Source: Alkalidesulfovibrio alkalitolerans DSM 16529
Lineage (GTDB): Bacteria; Desulfobacterota; Desulfovibrionia; Desulfovibrionales; Desulfovibrionaceae
Reading direction: 5' to 3'
Assembly (NCBI RefSeq): GCF_000422245.1
Contig: NZ_ATHI01000011.1
Coordinates: 54,817-118,816 of the forward strand
Length of the DNA stretch: 64,000 nt
Shown: piece after piece, positions 8,274 to 16,315 of the stretch
Layout: every line of letters begins with the position of its first letter
Position numbering within the stretch: position 1 is the first letter of the stretch
Notes under the pieces: model-generated
Told to the model about the DNA's origin: nothing
The model's database searches: none
Seen by the model: only the letters and a program-made list of their open reading frames with translations
Position numbers and translations under genes: made by a program

Positions 8274-11210
8274 GTGAGCGGCGTGCGCGACTTCGTCGCG
8301 GCGGTCATGGACTCGCCCGTGCTCGGGCCGGACGTGGTCCACCACCGCCTGCTGCCCGCGAGCGAGCCGAGTCTGGCCGAAACCGCCCGGCCCCTGCCCC
8401 AGGCCCTGCGCCTGCTCCTCTCCGCGCGCGGGGTCGCGAGCCTCTACAGCCACCAGGCCGAGGCCGTGGACCTGGCCCGCATGGGCCGCCACGTGGTCGT
8501 GGCCACACCCACGGCCTCGGGCAAGTCGCTGACCTACACCCTGCCCATGTTCGAGGAGTTTCTGGCCCGGCCCGACTCGCGCGCCCTGTGCCTCTTCCCG
8601 CTCAAGGCCCTGGCCCAGGACCAGCTTCGGACCTTCGGCGAGCTGGCCGCGCTCCTGCCCAGCCACGAGCGGCTGCGGGCCGCCTCCTACGACGGCGACA
8701 CCCCGGACCACGTCCGCCGCAAGCTGCGCCAGGATCCGCCCCACGTGCTCCTGACCAACCCGGAGATGCTGCACCTCTCGCTTTTGCCGCACCACGCCAC
8801 CTGGGCCGCGCTGTGGGCCTCGCTGTCCTTCGTGGTCGTGGATGAAGCCCACACCTACCGGGGCGTGATGGGCTCGCACATGGCCCTGGTCTTCCGGCGG
8901 CTTCGGCGCATGTGCGACTATTACGGCTCCTCGCCCACCTTCGTCTTCTGCTCGGCCACCGTGGGCAACCCCGTGGAACTGTCCGAGGGGCTGTCCGGGC
9001 TGTGCGTCTCGCCGGTGCTGGCCTCGGGCGCGCCCACGGGCAGCCGCCACGTGCTCTTCGTCAACCCCGAGGCCTCGCCCGCCACGGCCGCCATCCGCCT
9101 GCTCAAGGAATGCCTGGAGCGCGGGCTGCGCACCATCGTCTACGCCAAATCCAGGCGCATGACCGAACTCATCGCCCTGTGGGCGGCCGAGAAATCCGGC
9201 GAGTTCAAGGGCCGCATCAGCGCCTACCGGGCGGGCTTTCTGCCCGAGGAGCGGCGCGAGATCGAGGGCCGCATGGCCTCGGGCGAGCTCTTGGCCGTCA
9301 TCTCCACCTCGGCCCTGGAACTGGGCATCGACATCGGCGGCCTGGACGTGTGCATCCTGGCGGGCTACCCCGGCACGGTCATGCAGACCCTGCAGCGCGG
9401 CGGCCGCGTGGGCAGGAAGCAGCAGGACTCGGCCGTGGTCCTGGTGGCGGGCGAGGACAACCTGGACCAGTACTTCATGCGCCACCCCGAGGACTTCTTC
9501 GCCCGTCCGCCCGAGGCCGCGGTCCTCAACCCCTACAACCCGGTGATCGTGGCCCGGCACCTGGATTGCGCGGCCGCCGAACTGACCCTCGCGCGCGGCG
9601 AGCCCTTCCTGGCCGAGGAGCCCATCGCCATGGAGGCCGAGCGCATGGCGGCCGCAGGCGAGCTGCTCGTCTCGGCCGACGGCCGCGAACTGCACTCCAA
9701 GCGCAAGCGGCCGCACCGCGAGGTGGACCTGCGCGGCGCTGGCGCATCCATGCCGATCATCGACCTGGGCCCGGCCGGTCCCGGGGACGACGGTCAGGCA
9801 ACCCCCGAGGAGGGCGCGGCCAAGGGCCGCGTCATCGGCCAGATCGACGCCCACCGCGCCATGCGCGAGGCGCACGAGGGCGCGGTCTATCTACACCGGG
9901 GCCGCTCCTACGTCGTCGCCAAGCTGGACCTGCGCGGCAAGAGCGTCTTTGCGCGGCCCGCGCGCGTGGGCTACTACACCCGCACCAGGGCCGAGAAGGA
10001 CACCGAGATACTGGCCATCCACGACCAAGCCACGGCGCTCGGCTGCCGGGTCTTCCTGGGGCGGCTGCGCGTCACCGAGCGCATCACGGGCTACGAGAAG
10101 CGCCGCGCGGGAGACAACGGCCTTTTGACCCTCGTGCCGCTCGACATGCCTCCCCTGGTCTTCGAGACCGAGGGGTTGTGGTTCGAGATTCCGCGCGCCG
10201 TGCAGCAGGCCACGGAGGACACGCGCCACCATTTCATGGGCGGCATCCACGCCATGGAGCACGCGGCCATCGGCATCCTGCCGCTGCTGGTCATGGCCGA
10301 CCGCAACGACATCGGCGGCATCTCCACGCCCTTCCATCCCCAGGTGGGCCGCGCGGCCGTGTTCATCTACGACGGCCACCCCGGCGGCGTGGGCCTCACG
10401 CGCCAGGCCTTCTCCCAGGCAGCCGAGCTTTTGCGCACCACGCTGACCACGGTGCGCGACTGCGCCTGCGAGCTTGGCTGCCCCTCGTGCGTGCACTCGC
10501 CAAAGTGCGGCTCGGGCAACCGCCCCATCTCCAAGGACGCAGCCTGTTTCGTGCTCGAAGCCCTGGCCACGGCCACCCCGGAGACATTCCAACCCCTTGC
10601 GCCGACAGAGGAAAACATGCCTCCTCCAAGCTCCAACTGCGAACCGCGAGAACCCCGCGAGACCGCCACGCGCCCCCTGCCCGCCTACGGCGTGCTCGAC
10701 GTGGAGACGCGGCGCTCGGCCCAGGAGGTGGGCGGCTGGCACCGCGCCGCGCGCATGGGCGTGGCCGTGGCCGTGCTCTACGACTCGCGCGACCAGACCT
10801 TTCACGCCTACACCGAGGAGCGCATCCCCGAGCTGGCCGAGCGGCTGGCCGGGCTCGGTCTCGTGATCGGCTTCAACATCAAGCGCTTCGACTACCTCGT
10901 GCTCAGCGGCGCGCACGACTTCGACTTCGCCGCGCTGCCCACCCTGGACATGCTCGATACGGTCAAGGCGCGCCTGGGCTACCGCCTCTCCCTGGGCCAC
11001 CTGGCCGAGGAGACGCTGGGCGTGCCCAAATCCGCAGACGGTCTGCAATCACTGCAATGGTGGAAGGAAGGCCGCCTGGACCTGATCACCGAGTACTGCA
11101 CGCGCGACGTACAGATCACCCGCGATCTCTACCTCCACGGCCGCGAGCGCGGGCACCTGCTCTTCCGCAACAAACACGGACAGGTTGTGCAGGTACCGGT
11201 GGACTGGTGA
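8274..11210 (+). CDS. MrfA/YprA-like helicase fused to MrfB/YprB-like exonuclease
   Basis: 978 residues. The N-terminal part is a superfamily 2 helicase: Walker A PTASGKS (K84) and DEAH at 190-193, followed by the second RecA domain (ALELGIDIGGLD, QRGGRVGR). Cysteines 730, 732, 736, 739 and 745 (CACELGCPSC, then KCG) form the DUF1998-type metal site of YprA/MrfA. From ~800 on a separate RNase H-fold exonuclease is visible: D809-V-E811, D873 and the Y941-C-T-R-D945 motif, a complete DEDDy set. In Bacillus the helicase (MrfA) and exonuclease (MrfB) are separate proteins acting in mitomycin-C damage repair. Here they are one polypeptide. The GTG at 8274 has GGGAGG eight bases upstream and is preferred over an upstream ATG at 8085. 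Confidence 0.85.
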   Translation: MSGVRDFVAAVMDSPVLGPDVVHHRLLPASEPSLAETARPLPQALRLLLSARGVASLYSHQAEAVDLARMGRHVVVATPTASGKSLTYTLPMFEEFLARPDSRALCLFPLKALAQDQLRTFGELAALLPSHERLRAASYDGDTPDHVRRKLRQDPPHVLLTNPEMLHLSLLPHHATWAALWASLSFVVVDEAHTYRGVMGSHMALVFRRLRRMCDYYGSSPTFVFCSATVGNPVELSEGLSGLCVSPVLASGAPTGSRHVLFVNPEASPATAAIRLLKECLERGLRTIVYAKSRRMTELIALWAAEKSGEFKGRISAYRAGFLPEERREIEGRMASGELLAVISTSALELGIDIGGLDVCILAGYPGTVMQTLQRGGRVGRKQQDSAVVLVAGEDNLDQYFMRHPEDFFARPPEAAVLNPYNPVIVARHLDCAAAELTLARGEPFLAEEPIAMEAERMAAAGELLVSADGRELHSKRKRPHREVDLRGAGASMPIIDLGPAGPGDDGQATPEEGAAKGRVIGQIDAHRAMREAHEGAVYLHRGRSYVVAKLDLRGKSVFARPARVGYYTRTRAEKDTEILAIHDQATALGCRVFLGRLRVTERITGYEKRRAGDNGLLTLVPLDMPPLVFETEGLWFEIPRAVQQATEDTRHHFMGGIHAMEHAAIGILPLLVMADRNDIGGISTPFHPQVGRAAVFIYDGHPGGVGLTRQAFSQAAELLRTTLTTVRDCACELGCPSCVHSPKCGSGNRPISKDAACFVLEALATATPETFQPLAPTEENMPPPSSNCEPREPRETATRPLPAYGVLDVETRRSAQEVGGWHRAARMGVAVAVLYDSRDQTFHAYTEERIPELAERLAGLGLVIGFNIKRFDYLVLSGAHDFDFAALPTLDMLDTVKARLGYRLSLGHLAEETLGVPKSADGLQSLQWWKEGRLDLITEYCTRDVQITRDLYLHGRERGHLLFRNKHGQVVQVPVDW

Positions 11211-11297
11211 GCCGGACCGATCTCGGCGCATGTATCCGCATTCTGGCGAAGAAGGCGCTTGACGCGAGGATGTCTTCGTCTCATGAAGGGAACCGCC

Positions 11298-12350
11298 ATG
11301 AAAAACAGCTTCGACCAGGCCTTGCTGGGCCACCTTCGCTGTCCCGCAAGCGGCGAGCTGCTCGAACTTCGCGTGTTCGCCGGGAGTCCTGCCGATGGCA
11401 TCGAGGCAGGGGTGCTCATTGCGCGGGGCAGGGGGCTTTTCTACCCCGTTATCGGTGGCGTTGCGCATCTTCTGCCCCATGCCACCCCGGCCATGGAGGC
11501 GTTTGCCCGTCAGTGGTCCGAAGAAATCGGTACGCTCGGAGGCCTTCGCCTGCCCGCCCCGGCCAGAGAATCCTCGCCCGAGGAGGAGCACTTCGAGACG
11601 AGCGGCATTGAGGGCGTCGGTGGCGACTCCTTCGACATCGGACGCAGGGCTGCTGCCGTGGACTTGGTCCCGCATGAGGTGGACAGCCTGCTGGACGTGG
11701 GTGCCGGGCCGGGCCTCTTCCTGGCGGATTTCGAAACCGCTCGCCCCCACGTCCGAACCCTGGGGCTTGAACGTTCCGGCGCTGCGATCCGCGCCGCCCG
11801 GTGCACCTCCCCAATCCTCATGGGCACCGCGAACCGCCTTCCCTTGCCCGACGAGGCCGTGGATTGCGTCGTCACCATGGAAATGCTCGAACATCTGCCC
11901 TCCGCAATCCACGAGCAGGGACTCCGCGAACTTGCCCGCGTGGCACGACGCTTCGTTCTCGTCAATGTCCCCTACCGCGAACGCCGCCTGCAGGCCGAAT
12001 GCCCCGATTGCGGCTGCGTCTTCAACCCCAGCTACCACCTTCGCTCCTACGACGGCGACGCCTTGATGCGGCTGCTGCCCGGTTTCCGGCCACTGACGCA
12101 GCGATTGCTGCCGCGTCGCGAAAACCTGCTCAAAGCCATGGCCGCGCCATGGCGCACGCGGGTCTTCGGCGGCTTCACCGATTACGCGATCTGCCCCCAA
12201 TGCCGCTACCGAAGGCCGTCCGTACCGGCGGGCACGCCAGCAACCCGGGCCGGGGGCTGGCGCTCGACGCTGCATGCCCTGGCCGCGCGGCTGCCCCGCG
12301 TGGACGTGCGTGGTGAAATCCTTGTCCTGTACGAACGGAAGCACGACTGA
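11298..12350 (+). CDS. SAM-dependent methyltransferase with zinc-ribbon segments
   Basis: 350 residues. The N-terminus (HLRCPASGELLEL...FYPVIGGVAHLLP) is Trm112-like. A class I methyltransferase core follows, with the SAM-binding VDSLLDVGAGPGLFL and the acidic loop DCVVTMEMLEHLPS. Two cysteine pairs, CPDCGC and CPQC, bracket a later segment and probably bind zinc. This arrangement is typical of small-molecule or surface-polysaccharide methyltransferases, but the substrate cannot be told. The ATG at 11298 follows AAGGGA by six bases; an earlier ATG at 11283 lacks a good site. Convergent with the selenoprotein operon, whose last stop is 108 bp downstream. Confidence 0.75.
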   Translation: MKNSFDQALLGHLRCPASGELLELRVFAGSPADGIEAGVLIARGRGLFYPVIGGVAHLLPHATPAMEAFARQWSEEIGTLGGLRLPAPARESSPEEEHFETSGIEGVGGDSFDIGRRAAAVDLVPHEVDSLLDVGAGPGLFLADFETARPHVRTLGLERSGAAIRAARCTSPILMGTANRLPLPDEAVDCVVTMEMLEHLPSAIHEQGLRELARVARRFVLVNVPYRERRLQAECPDCGCVFNPSYHLRSYDGDALMRLLPGFRPLTQRLLPRRENLLKAMAAPWRTRVFGGFTDYAICPQCRYRRPSVPAGTPATRAGGWRSTLHALAARLPRVDVRGEILVLYERKHD

Positions 12351-12458
12351 GACCGGTTGGATGGCGTGTCGGGGGAGTAGGGGGAGCCTGTTTCCGCTTC
12401 TCGCTCGCTCTGCTTCAGGCCATGGGATCGTCACTTCGCTCCGACGCTCCCTGGCGCA

Positions 12459-12770
12459 TCAGCGGCCGAAGAGTCGGCCGAGCAACCCTCTTTTTTCCAG
12501 TTCGGGAAGCCCCAGGTGACGCCGGATGCAGGCTTCGAGTTCGTCCTCGGAAATGTCCGCGCCCTCGGTCACGATCTCATCGCCGACCATCACCGCTGGC
12601 GCGGCAGGCAGATCCAGTTCGAAATATTCGTCGCTCTGGTATTCCGCCATGGGCTTTGCGGTCACCTCGATCTGTACGTCGTATTTCGTGCCCAGCCTGG
12701 GCATCATGGCCTTGAAGTGCCTTCACGGCTTGCCGTTGGGCTCGTTGAGAAAAAACCTGACCATGAGCAT
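12459..12770 (-). CDS. Small thioredoxin/glutaredoxin-fold selenoprotein (Sec16)
   Basis: 103 residues if the in-frame TGA at 12725-12723 is read as selenocysteine. The frame reads MLMVRFFLNEPNGKP-Sec-RHFKAMMP and continues to a cis-proline-like segment LPAAPAVMVGDEIV, the pattern of a thioredoxin-fold redox protein with one active chalcogen. The ATG at 12770 has AAGGAG five bases upstream. The short downstream ATG at 12707 that a conventional caller would use has no ribosome binding site and would cut off the beta-alpha-beta start of the fold. A hairpin (12689-12703) follows the TGA at 19 nt. There is no signal peptide, so it is cytoplasmic. It starts 17 bp after the rhodanese-DsbD gene in the same operon, suggesting a redox partner role. 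Confidence 0.78.
12689..12703 (-). promoter_or_regulatory. Putative bacterial SECIS hairpin for Sec16
   Basis: TGCCC-AGGCT-GGGCA on the minus strand. The apical loop begins 24 nt after the UGA and carries G within its first two bases, as expected of a SelB-binding SECIS. The stem may also close one more A-T pair, leaving a GGC triloop. Confidence 0.6.
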
Positions 12771-12787
12771 GCGTTCTCCTTCGCGGC

Positions 12788-14521
12788 TCATTCGAGCACG
12801 CTTTCCATGCGCTTCACGAATTCCTCGGGCGGCAGATAGTCCACGAGTCGAAGCTCGGGCCTCTCGTGGCCGTCCCGATCCACAAAGACCACCGTGGGCA
12901 CGCCCCTGACCGCGTACTCGCTCACGAGCCGCTCGTGCAGCGGATCGCCGCCCCTGGTCAGGTCCACCTTGATCATGACCATCTTCTCGTCGGCCAGACG
13001 CACCACGGCCGGATCGCGGAAGGTCCGCTCGTCGAGTTCCCGGCAGGGCGTGCACCACGCGGCCGAGAAGTCGATGATAACGGGCCTGCCGTGCTCCCTG
13101 GCCTGGGCCAGGAGGTCGTCGGAATAGGTCTGCCAGAACACGGCCGGTCCCCGGAAAAGCAACGGTCCGGCGAGGACGATCGCCAGGACCACGCCGCCCA
13201 CGCCAACTGCGGCCTTGATCGCGCCAAAGACCCTGAAGTTCGCCGTGGCCCTGTCGATCCAGCCCAGATGCAGCCCGGCGCCCAGCGCCACAACGGCCAG
13301 GGCGAGAAGTCCGGTCGTCTCGGAGAGAAGCGGCCGCACGAAATACGCGGCCATGCCCACCAGCACCCAGCCCATGAGCTTTCGCACCCACAACATCCAC
13401 TCCCCGGACCGGGGCAGCTTCTCCAGCCTGCCCGAGAACATCGCCAGGACGAAGAGCGGCAGGCCGAGCCCAAGGCTCAGGGTGAAGAAGACCAGGAAAC
13501 CGAGCCACGGGCTGCCCAGGCTCGCCACCCAGGTCAGAAGGCCGAGCACGAACGGCCCGAGGCACGGCGCGGCCACCACGCCGAGCGTCAGCCCCATGAA
13601 GAAGGTGCCGAAATGGCCCGTGTAGGATTTGGACGCGGCCCGAGTGAGCCCCGAGGGGAGCCTGATCTCCCACAGCCCGAACAGGCTGGCCGCGAACGCG
13701 AGCAGAAGTCCGGCCACGGCCAGGAGCACGGCCGGGTTCTGGAGCAGCGCGCCCATCATCCCGCCGGTCAGCGCGGCGGCCACGCCGAGGAGCGAGTTCA
13801 TCAGGGCGAGCCCGAGCATGTACAGCGCGCCGTGCGCCACGAGGCTGCCCCGGCCCTGGCCGCTGCGGCCGCCGAAATAAGAGACCGTGATGGGGATGAG
13901 CGGATAGACGCACGGGGTCAGGTTCAGGGCCATGCCGCCCAGGAAGATGCCGAGCAGGGTCCAGACCATCCCCCAGCCGTAGAGCGGGCCGGGCGTGGGG
14001 TCCTCGGATGCGGCTTCACGGTGTGCGGCGTCGAAGGCCACCGGCAGCCCGGCGGCCTGCCAGTCGGGGTATCCATACGGATCGCGAAAGACGTTGCGGT
14101 AACCGAGGGAAACGGCCACACGGGCCGCAGAGTCGCTGCGGACTCAGGTCAGGCCCGCTCAGTAGAAGACGACGGGCCGTTCCTTGTCGGGTCCGAGCAT
14201 CCCGGCCAGTTCGCCCTTCTTGCGCCAGCGCGCGAAGGCCGTGGGCTCCATGGGAAAGAGGACCGCGCCCTCGATGTGTCCGGCGTGAAACTCCCAATCC
14301 TGGCGCGTGTCCACGAGGAGAAGGCCCGTCTCGTCGGCCCGCGCGTACCATTCGGCAAGTTCGACGGTCGTGACCAGGCGATATCCGCCCTCGCGGGCCT
14401 CGGCCACCGCGTCGTCCCAGGTGGCCGTCTTCGGGGTCACGGCCCTGTTGGTCAGCCACAGCGCGGTCACGGTCACGAACACGGCCAGGACCGCCACGAG
14501 CGTTGTTTTCGTGGTACGCAT
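12788..14521 (-). CDS. Rhodanese-DsbD fusion selenoprotein with two Sec (UAGLTU)
   Basis: 577 residues if the TGA codons at 14161-14159 and 14146-14144 are selenocysteine (positions 121 and 126). Residues 7-25 form a signal anchor. A rhodanese domain (30-155) has LVDTRQDWEFHAGHIEGA and an active-site loop PVVFY-U-AGLT-U-VRSD, where other rhodaneses have C-x-G-x-x-C. It then continues LGYRNVFRDPYGYPDW without interruption. From ~170 to ~440 is the DsbD membrane domain, with its two cysteines in LTPCVYPLIP and APCLGPF. The C-terminal thioredoxin domain carries WCTPC. In E. coli DsbD an N-terminal immunoglobulin-like domain takes the electrons; here a selenol rhodanese occupies that place. The ATG at 14521 has GGGAGAAG upstream. 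Literal translation would give two separate proteins. Confidence 0.85.
14113..14127 (-). promoter_or_regulatory. Putative SECIS hairpin for Sec126
   Basis: CGGCC-CGTGT-GGCCG on the minus strand. The loop starts 21 nt after the second UGA and has G at its second base. It shares two stem bases with the hairpin of the first UGA, so the two structures are alternatives that a translating ribosome could resolve in turn. Confidence 0.55.
14125..14141 (-). promoter_or_regulatory. Putative SECIS hairpin for Sec121
   Basis: CCGCAG-CGACT-CTGCGG on the minus strand, a perfect 6-bp stem. The loop starts 23 nt after the first UGA and has G at its second base. It lies downstream of both UGA codons but is only 8 nt from the second, too close to serve that one. 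Confidence 0.6.
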
Positions 14522-14586
14522 CGTCTTCTCCCTTGTCTGCGGCTTCCAGGAGGCTGCCGACAAGCTTGCTTTTACAGGTCGGCCTC

Positions 14587-15033
14587 CTAGAGTCTTCCCT
14601 CACGCCGGAGCTTGGATATCAGGAACCGCGCGCCGGAGCGCGACAGCCCCGTGGCCTCGGCAAGCTCATCCACATCCGTTCCCTGCGCCGCGGCGCAGCG
14701 GATGACCTCGTCCTCGAGTTCTTCGAGCCAGTTCTCGAACAGCGTGAGAATTTCGGGATGCGCCACGGCCATGAGCTGTTTGGACTGGGCGACCTTGTCC
14801 ACGAGACTTTGGCACATTGCGGTTGGATCGACACCTTCGTCCATGCATTCGGCCAGTCAGAGATGGACCATGCCGACGACCTTGTCCTCGCCGGGCTCAC
14901 CGAGCATCTGTTCGATGAATTCCCGGCGCGCCTCGTCGTCCAGGAGCGGGAACACGGCGCGCGCGGCCCTGGCCACTGCCGCGGCCGCTTCCTTGGGTTC
15001 CAGCCGCGCGACGATGGCTTCGATCTCGTTCAT
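14587..15033 (-). CDS. Helical protein of unknown function, candidate selenoprotein (Sec59)
   Basis: 148 residues if the TGA at 14859-14857 is read through. The frame gives KVVGMVHL-Sec-LAECMDEG, with the candidate selenocysteine four residues before a cysteine (UxxxC) in a predicted helix. The rest is charged and helical. The C-terminal part (VDELAEATGLSRSGARFLIS) resembles a helix-turn-helix. The ATG at 15033 has AAGGAG eight bases upstream, whereas the ATG at 14844 just after the TGA has none, which argues for one protein rather than two. It is the second gene of the ArsR operon, 20 bp after arsR. I do not recognise a named family. The alternative is a recent nonsense mutation, but the same feature in both downstream genes makes recoding likelier. 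Confidence 0.62.
14827..14844 (-). promoter_or_regulatory. Putative SECIS hairpin for Sec59
   Basis: ATGGAC-GAAGGT-GTCGAT on the minus strand, with one G-G mismatch in a 6-bp stem. The loop begins 18 nt after the UGA and starts with G. It is the weakest of the six candidate hairpins. Confidence 0.4.
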
Positions 15034-15053
15034 GCGAATTCTCCTTGCGAGGG

Positions 15054-15386
15054 TCAAAAGCGTGTGCGTTCCGCTACGAGCTTGCCGGCCAGATCGCGCA
15101 TGGCCTCGATGACATCCACGGCCGCGATGCGGGTGAGGCCGTAGAGGACGAACGGGCCGCGCCGCTCCACGTCCACGAGCAGGGCACGTTTGAGCTCCCG
15201 CAGATGGTGCGAGACCAGGGGCTGCGAAAGACCCAGCTCCTCGACGATCTGGCTCACGGACTTCCTGCCGTGGCGCACGAAGAGAAGGATGCGCAGCCTG
15301 TTCTCGTCCGCCAGCGCCCGGGCCAGAAAGGCCACGTCCGCAAGATGCCGCTCCTGGGACTCAGGATGTTCGATTGGCGATGACAT
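15054..15386 (-). CDS. ArsR-family transcriptional regulator
   Basis: 110 residues. A winged helix-turn-helix is clear: ALADENRLRILLFV, SVSQIVEELGLSQPLVSHHL and the wing VERRGPFVLYGL. There is no cysteine anywhere, so it cannot use the arsenite-type cysteine trio; the effector may be another metal, a redox metabolite or a (seleno)persulfide. The ATG at 15386 has AAGGAG five bases upstream. It is the first gene of the selenoprotein operon and probably represses its own promoter through an AT-rich inverted repeat directly upstream. Confidence 0.87.
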   Translation of the reverse strand: MSSPIEHPESQERHLADVAFLARALADENRLRILLFVRHGRKSVSQIVEELGLSQPLVSHHLRELKRALLVDVERRGPFVLYGLTRIAAVDVIEAMRDLAGKLVAERTRF

Positions 15387-15404
15387 GCGGTCTCCTTGGC
15401 GCCG

Positions 15405-15457
15405 ACATAAACATATAAATCGACGCTAATATGTATGACAGGGCAGGGTGTTGTCAA
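15405..15457 (-). promoter_or_regulatory. Promoter and likely ArsR operator of the selenoprotein operon
   Basis: On the minus strand TTGACA (15457-15452), a 16-bp spacer and TACATA (15435-15430) form a good sigma-70 promoter. Overlapping and following it is an AT-rich imperfect inverted repeat ending in ACATA / TATGT (about 15412-15434), the usual appearance of an ArsR operator. Confidence 0.55.
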
Positions 15458-15504
15458 GGACGGACTCGAGAAAAGTCACGCGCTCCGTCCCAATCACGGA
15501 ACGG

Positions 15505-15518
15505 CCGCAACGCATCCG
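15505..15518 (+). repeat. Left copy of 14-bp direct repeat flanking parDE
   Basis: CCGCAACGCATCCG, repeated exactly at 16287-16300. The segment between holds parDE. Downstream, 15528-15610 contains a frame ending KLAEPQPVDTKIDNLW, perhaps a decayed gene end. Confidence 0.45.
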
Positions 15519-15644
15519 TTGCGCCTCGCCGTGCGGTTCTCCACGATCTCCAAGGGCATCAAGCTGGCCGAGCCGCAGCCGGTCGATACAAAGATTGACA
15601 ATCTATGGTAAGGGGATAATTTGGAAATGGATTGAATGAAAATG

Positions 15645-15690
15645 AGCTTTTCGCGGCAACGCCGCAGATGAGACTTTTTCAGCAGCCTGG
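15645..15690. repeat. Half copy of family A repeat
   Basis: Only the right arm is present (GCTTTTCGCGGCAACGCCGC through TTTTTCAGCAGCCTGG). The left arm is missing. Confidence 0.65.
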
Positions 15691-15713
15691 GATCCTTTCA
15701 AGGAGGCGAACAT

Positions 15714-15971
15714 ATGCACGTTTCACTGACGCCCGAGCTTGAGGCCAGGGTGCGGCAAAAGGTCGAGAGCGGCCTGTACAACAACGCGAGCGAGGTCATC
15801 CGCGAGGCGCTTCGGTTCATGGAGACGCATGAGCAACTGATCTACCAGATGAAGCTCGACGCCCTGCGCCGCGAGCTTGCCCCCGGCGCCGCCCAGGCGG
15901 AGAGCGGCCAGTTCGTTTCGGGCGGAGTCAGGGACATCCTTGCGGAGGCCAAGGCGATCCGCCATGGCTGA
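15714..15971 (+). CDS. parD: ParD-family antitoxin
   Basis: 85 residues. The N-terminus (MHVSLTPELEARVRQKVESG and YNNASEVIREALR) is the ribbon-helix-helix DNA-binding domain of ParD/CopG antitoxins. The disordered C-terminal half would wrap the toxin. AAGGAGG lies six bases before the ATG. It overlaps the toxin gene by 8 bp, a standard type II arrangement with autoregulation by the complex. Confidence 0.87.
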   Translation: MHVSLTPELEARVRQKVESGLYNNASEVIREALRFMETHEQLIYQMKLDALRRELAPGAAQAESGQFVSGGVRDILAEAKAIRHG

Positions 15972-16260
15972 AGTCCGCATCACACCGGCCGCCAAGACGC
16001 ACCTGCTCGACATATGGGCCTATACCGAACAGACCTGGGGCGAGGCCCGCGCGGACGCCTATCTTTTGGAGATCGAAGCGGTTTTCCGGCAACTCGCCGC
16101 CGCTCCGCTGCTCGGCAGGCCGCGCCCGGAAATCCGCGAGGGCTTTCGGTCGATTCCGGCCGGAAGTCATGTGATCTTCCACACCGTCACGCCAGACAAA
16201 GCATACGTGAACATAATCGGCGTATTGCACGCGAAAATGGATGTGTCCTCACGTCTGTGA
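15964..16260 (+). CDS. parE: ParE/RelE-family toxin
   Basis: 98 residues. The fold pattern is ITPAAKTHLLDIWAYTEQTW (helical hairpin), RPRPEIREGFRSIPAG and SHVIFH...VNIIGVLHAKMD, typical of ParE toxins, which poison DNA gyrase. All conserved segments are intact, so it is likely active. Gyrase subunit gyrA is encoded less than 1 kb away, which is probably coincidence. Confidence 0.85.
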   Translation: MAEVRITPAAKTHLLDIWAYTEQTWGEARADAYLLEIEAVFRQLAAAPLLGRPRPEIREGFRSIPAGSHVIFHTVTPDKAYVNIIGVLHAKMDVSSRL

Positions 16261-16286
16261 GGCGCATGGCTTCGTCCACAGGGGGT

Positions 16287-16300
16287 CCGCAACGCATCCG
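16287..16300 (+). repeat. Right copy of 14-bp direct repeat flanking parDE
   Basis: CCGCAACGCATCCG, identical to 15505-15518. Confidence 0.45.
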
Positions 16301-16315
16301 CAAAGACTGCGGAAG

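Noticed and set aside
12459..12461. Possible selenocysteine at the final TGA of the thioredoxin-fold gene
   Set aside because: The frame after it continues only into the antisense of the methyltransferase gene, so this TGA is the true stop.
12788..12790. Possible selenocysteine at the terminal TGA of the rhodanese-DsbD gene
   Set aside because: The thioredoxin domain is complete and the next gene's ribosome binding site follows at once; it is a stop codon.
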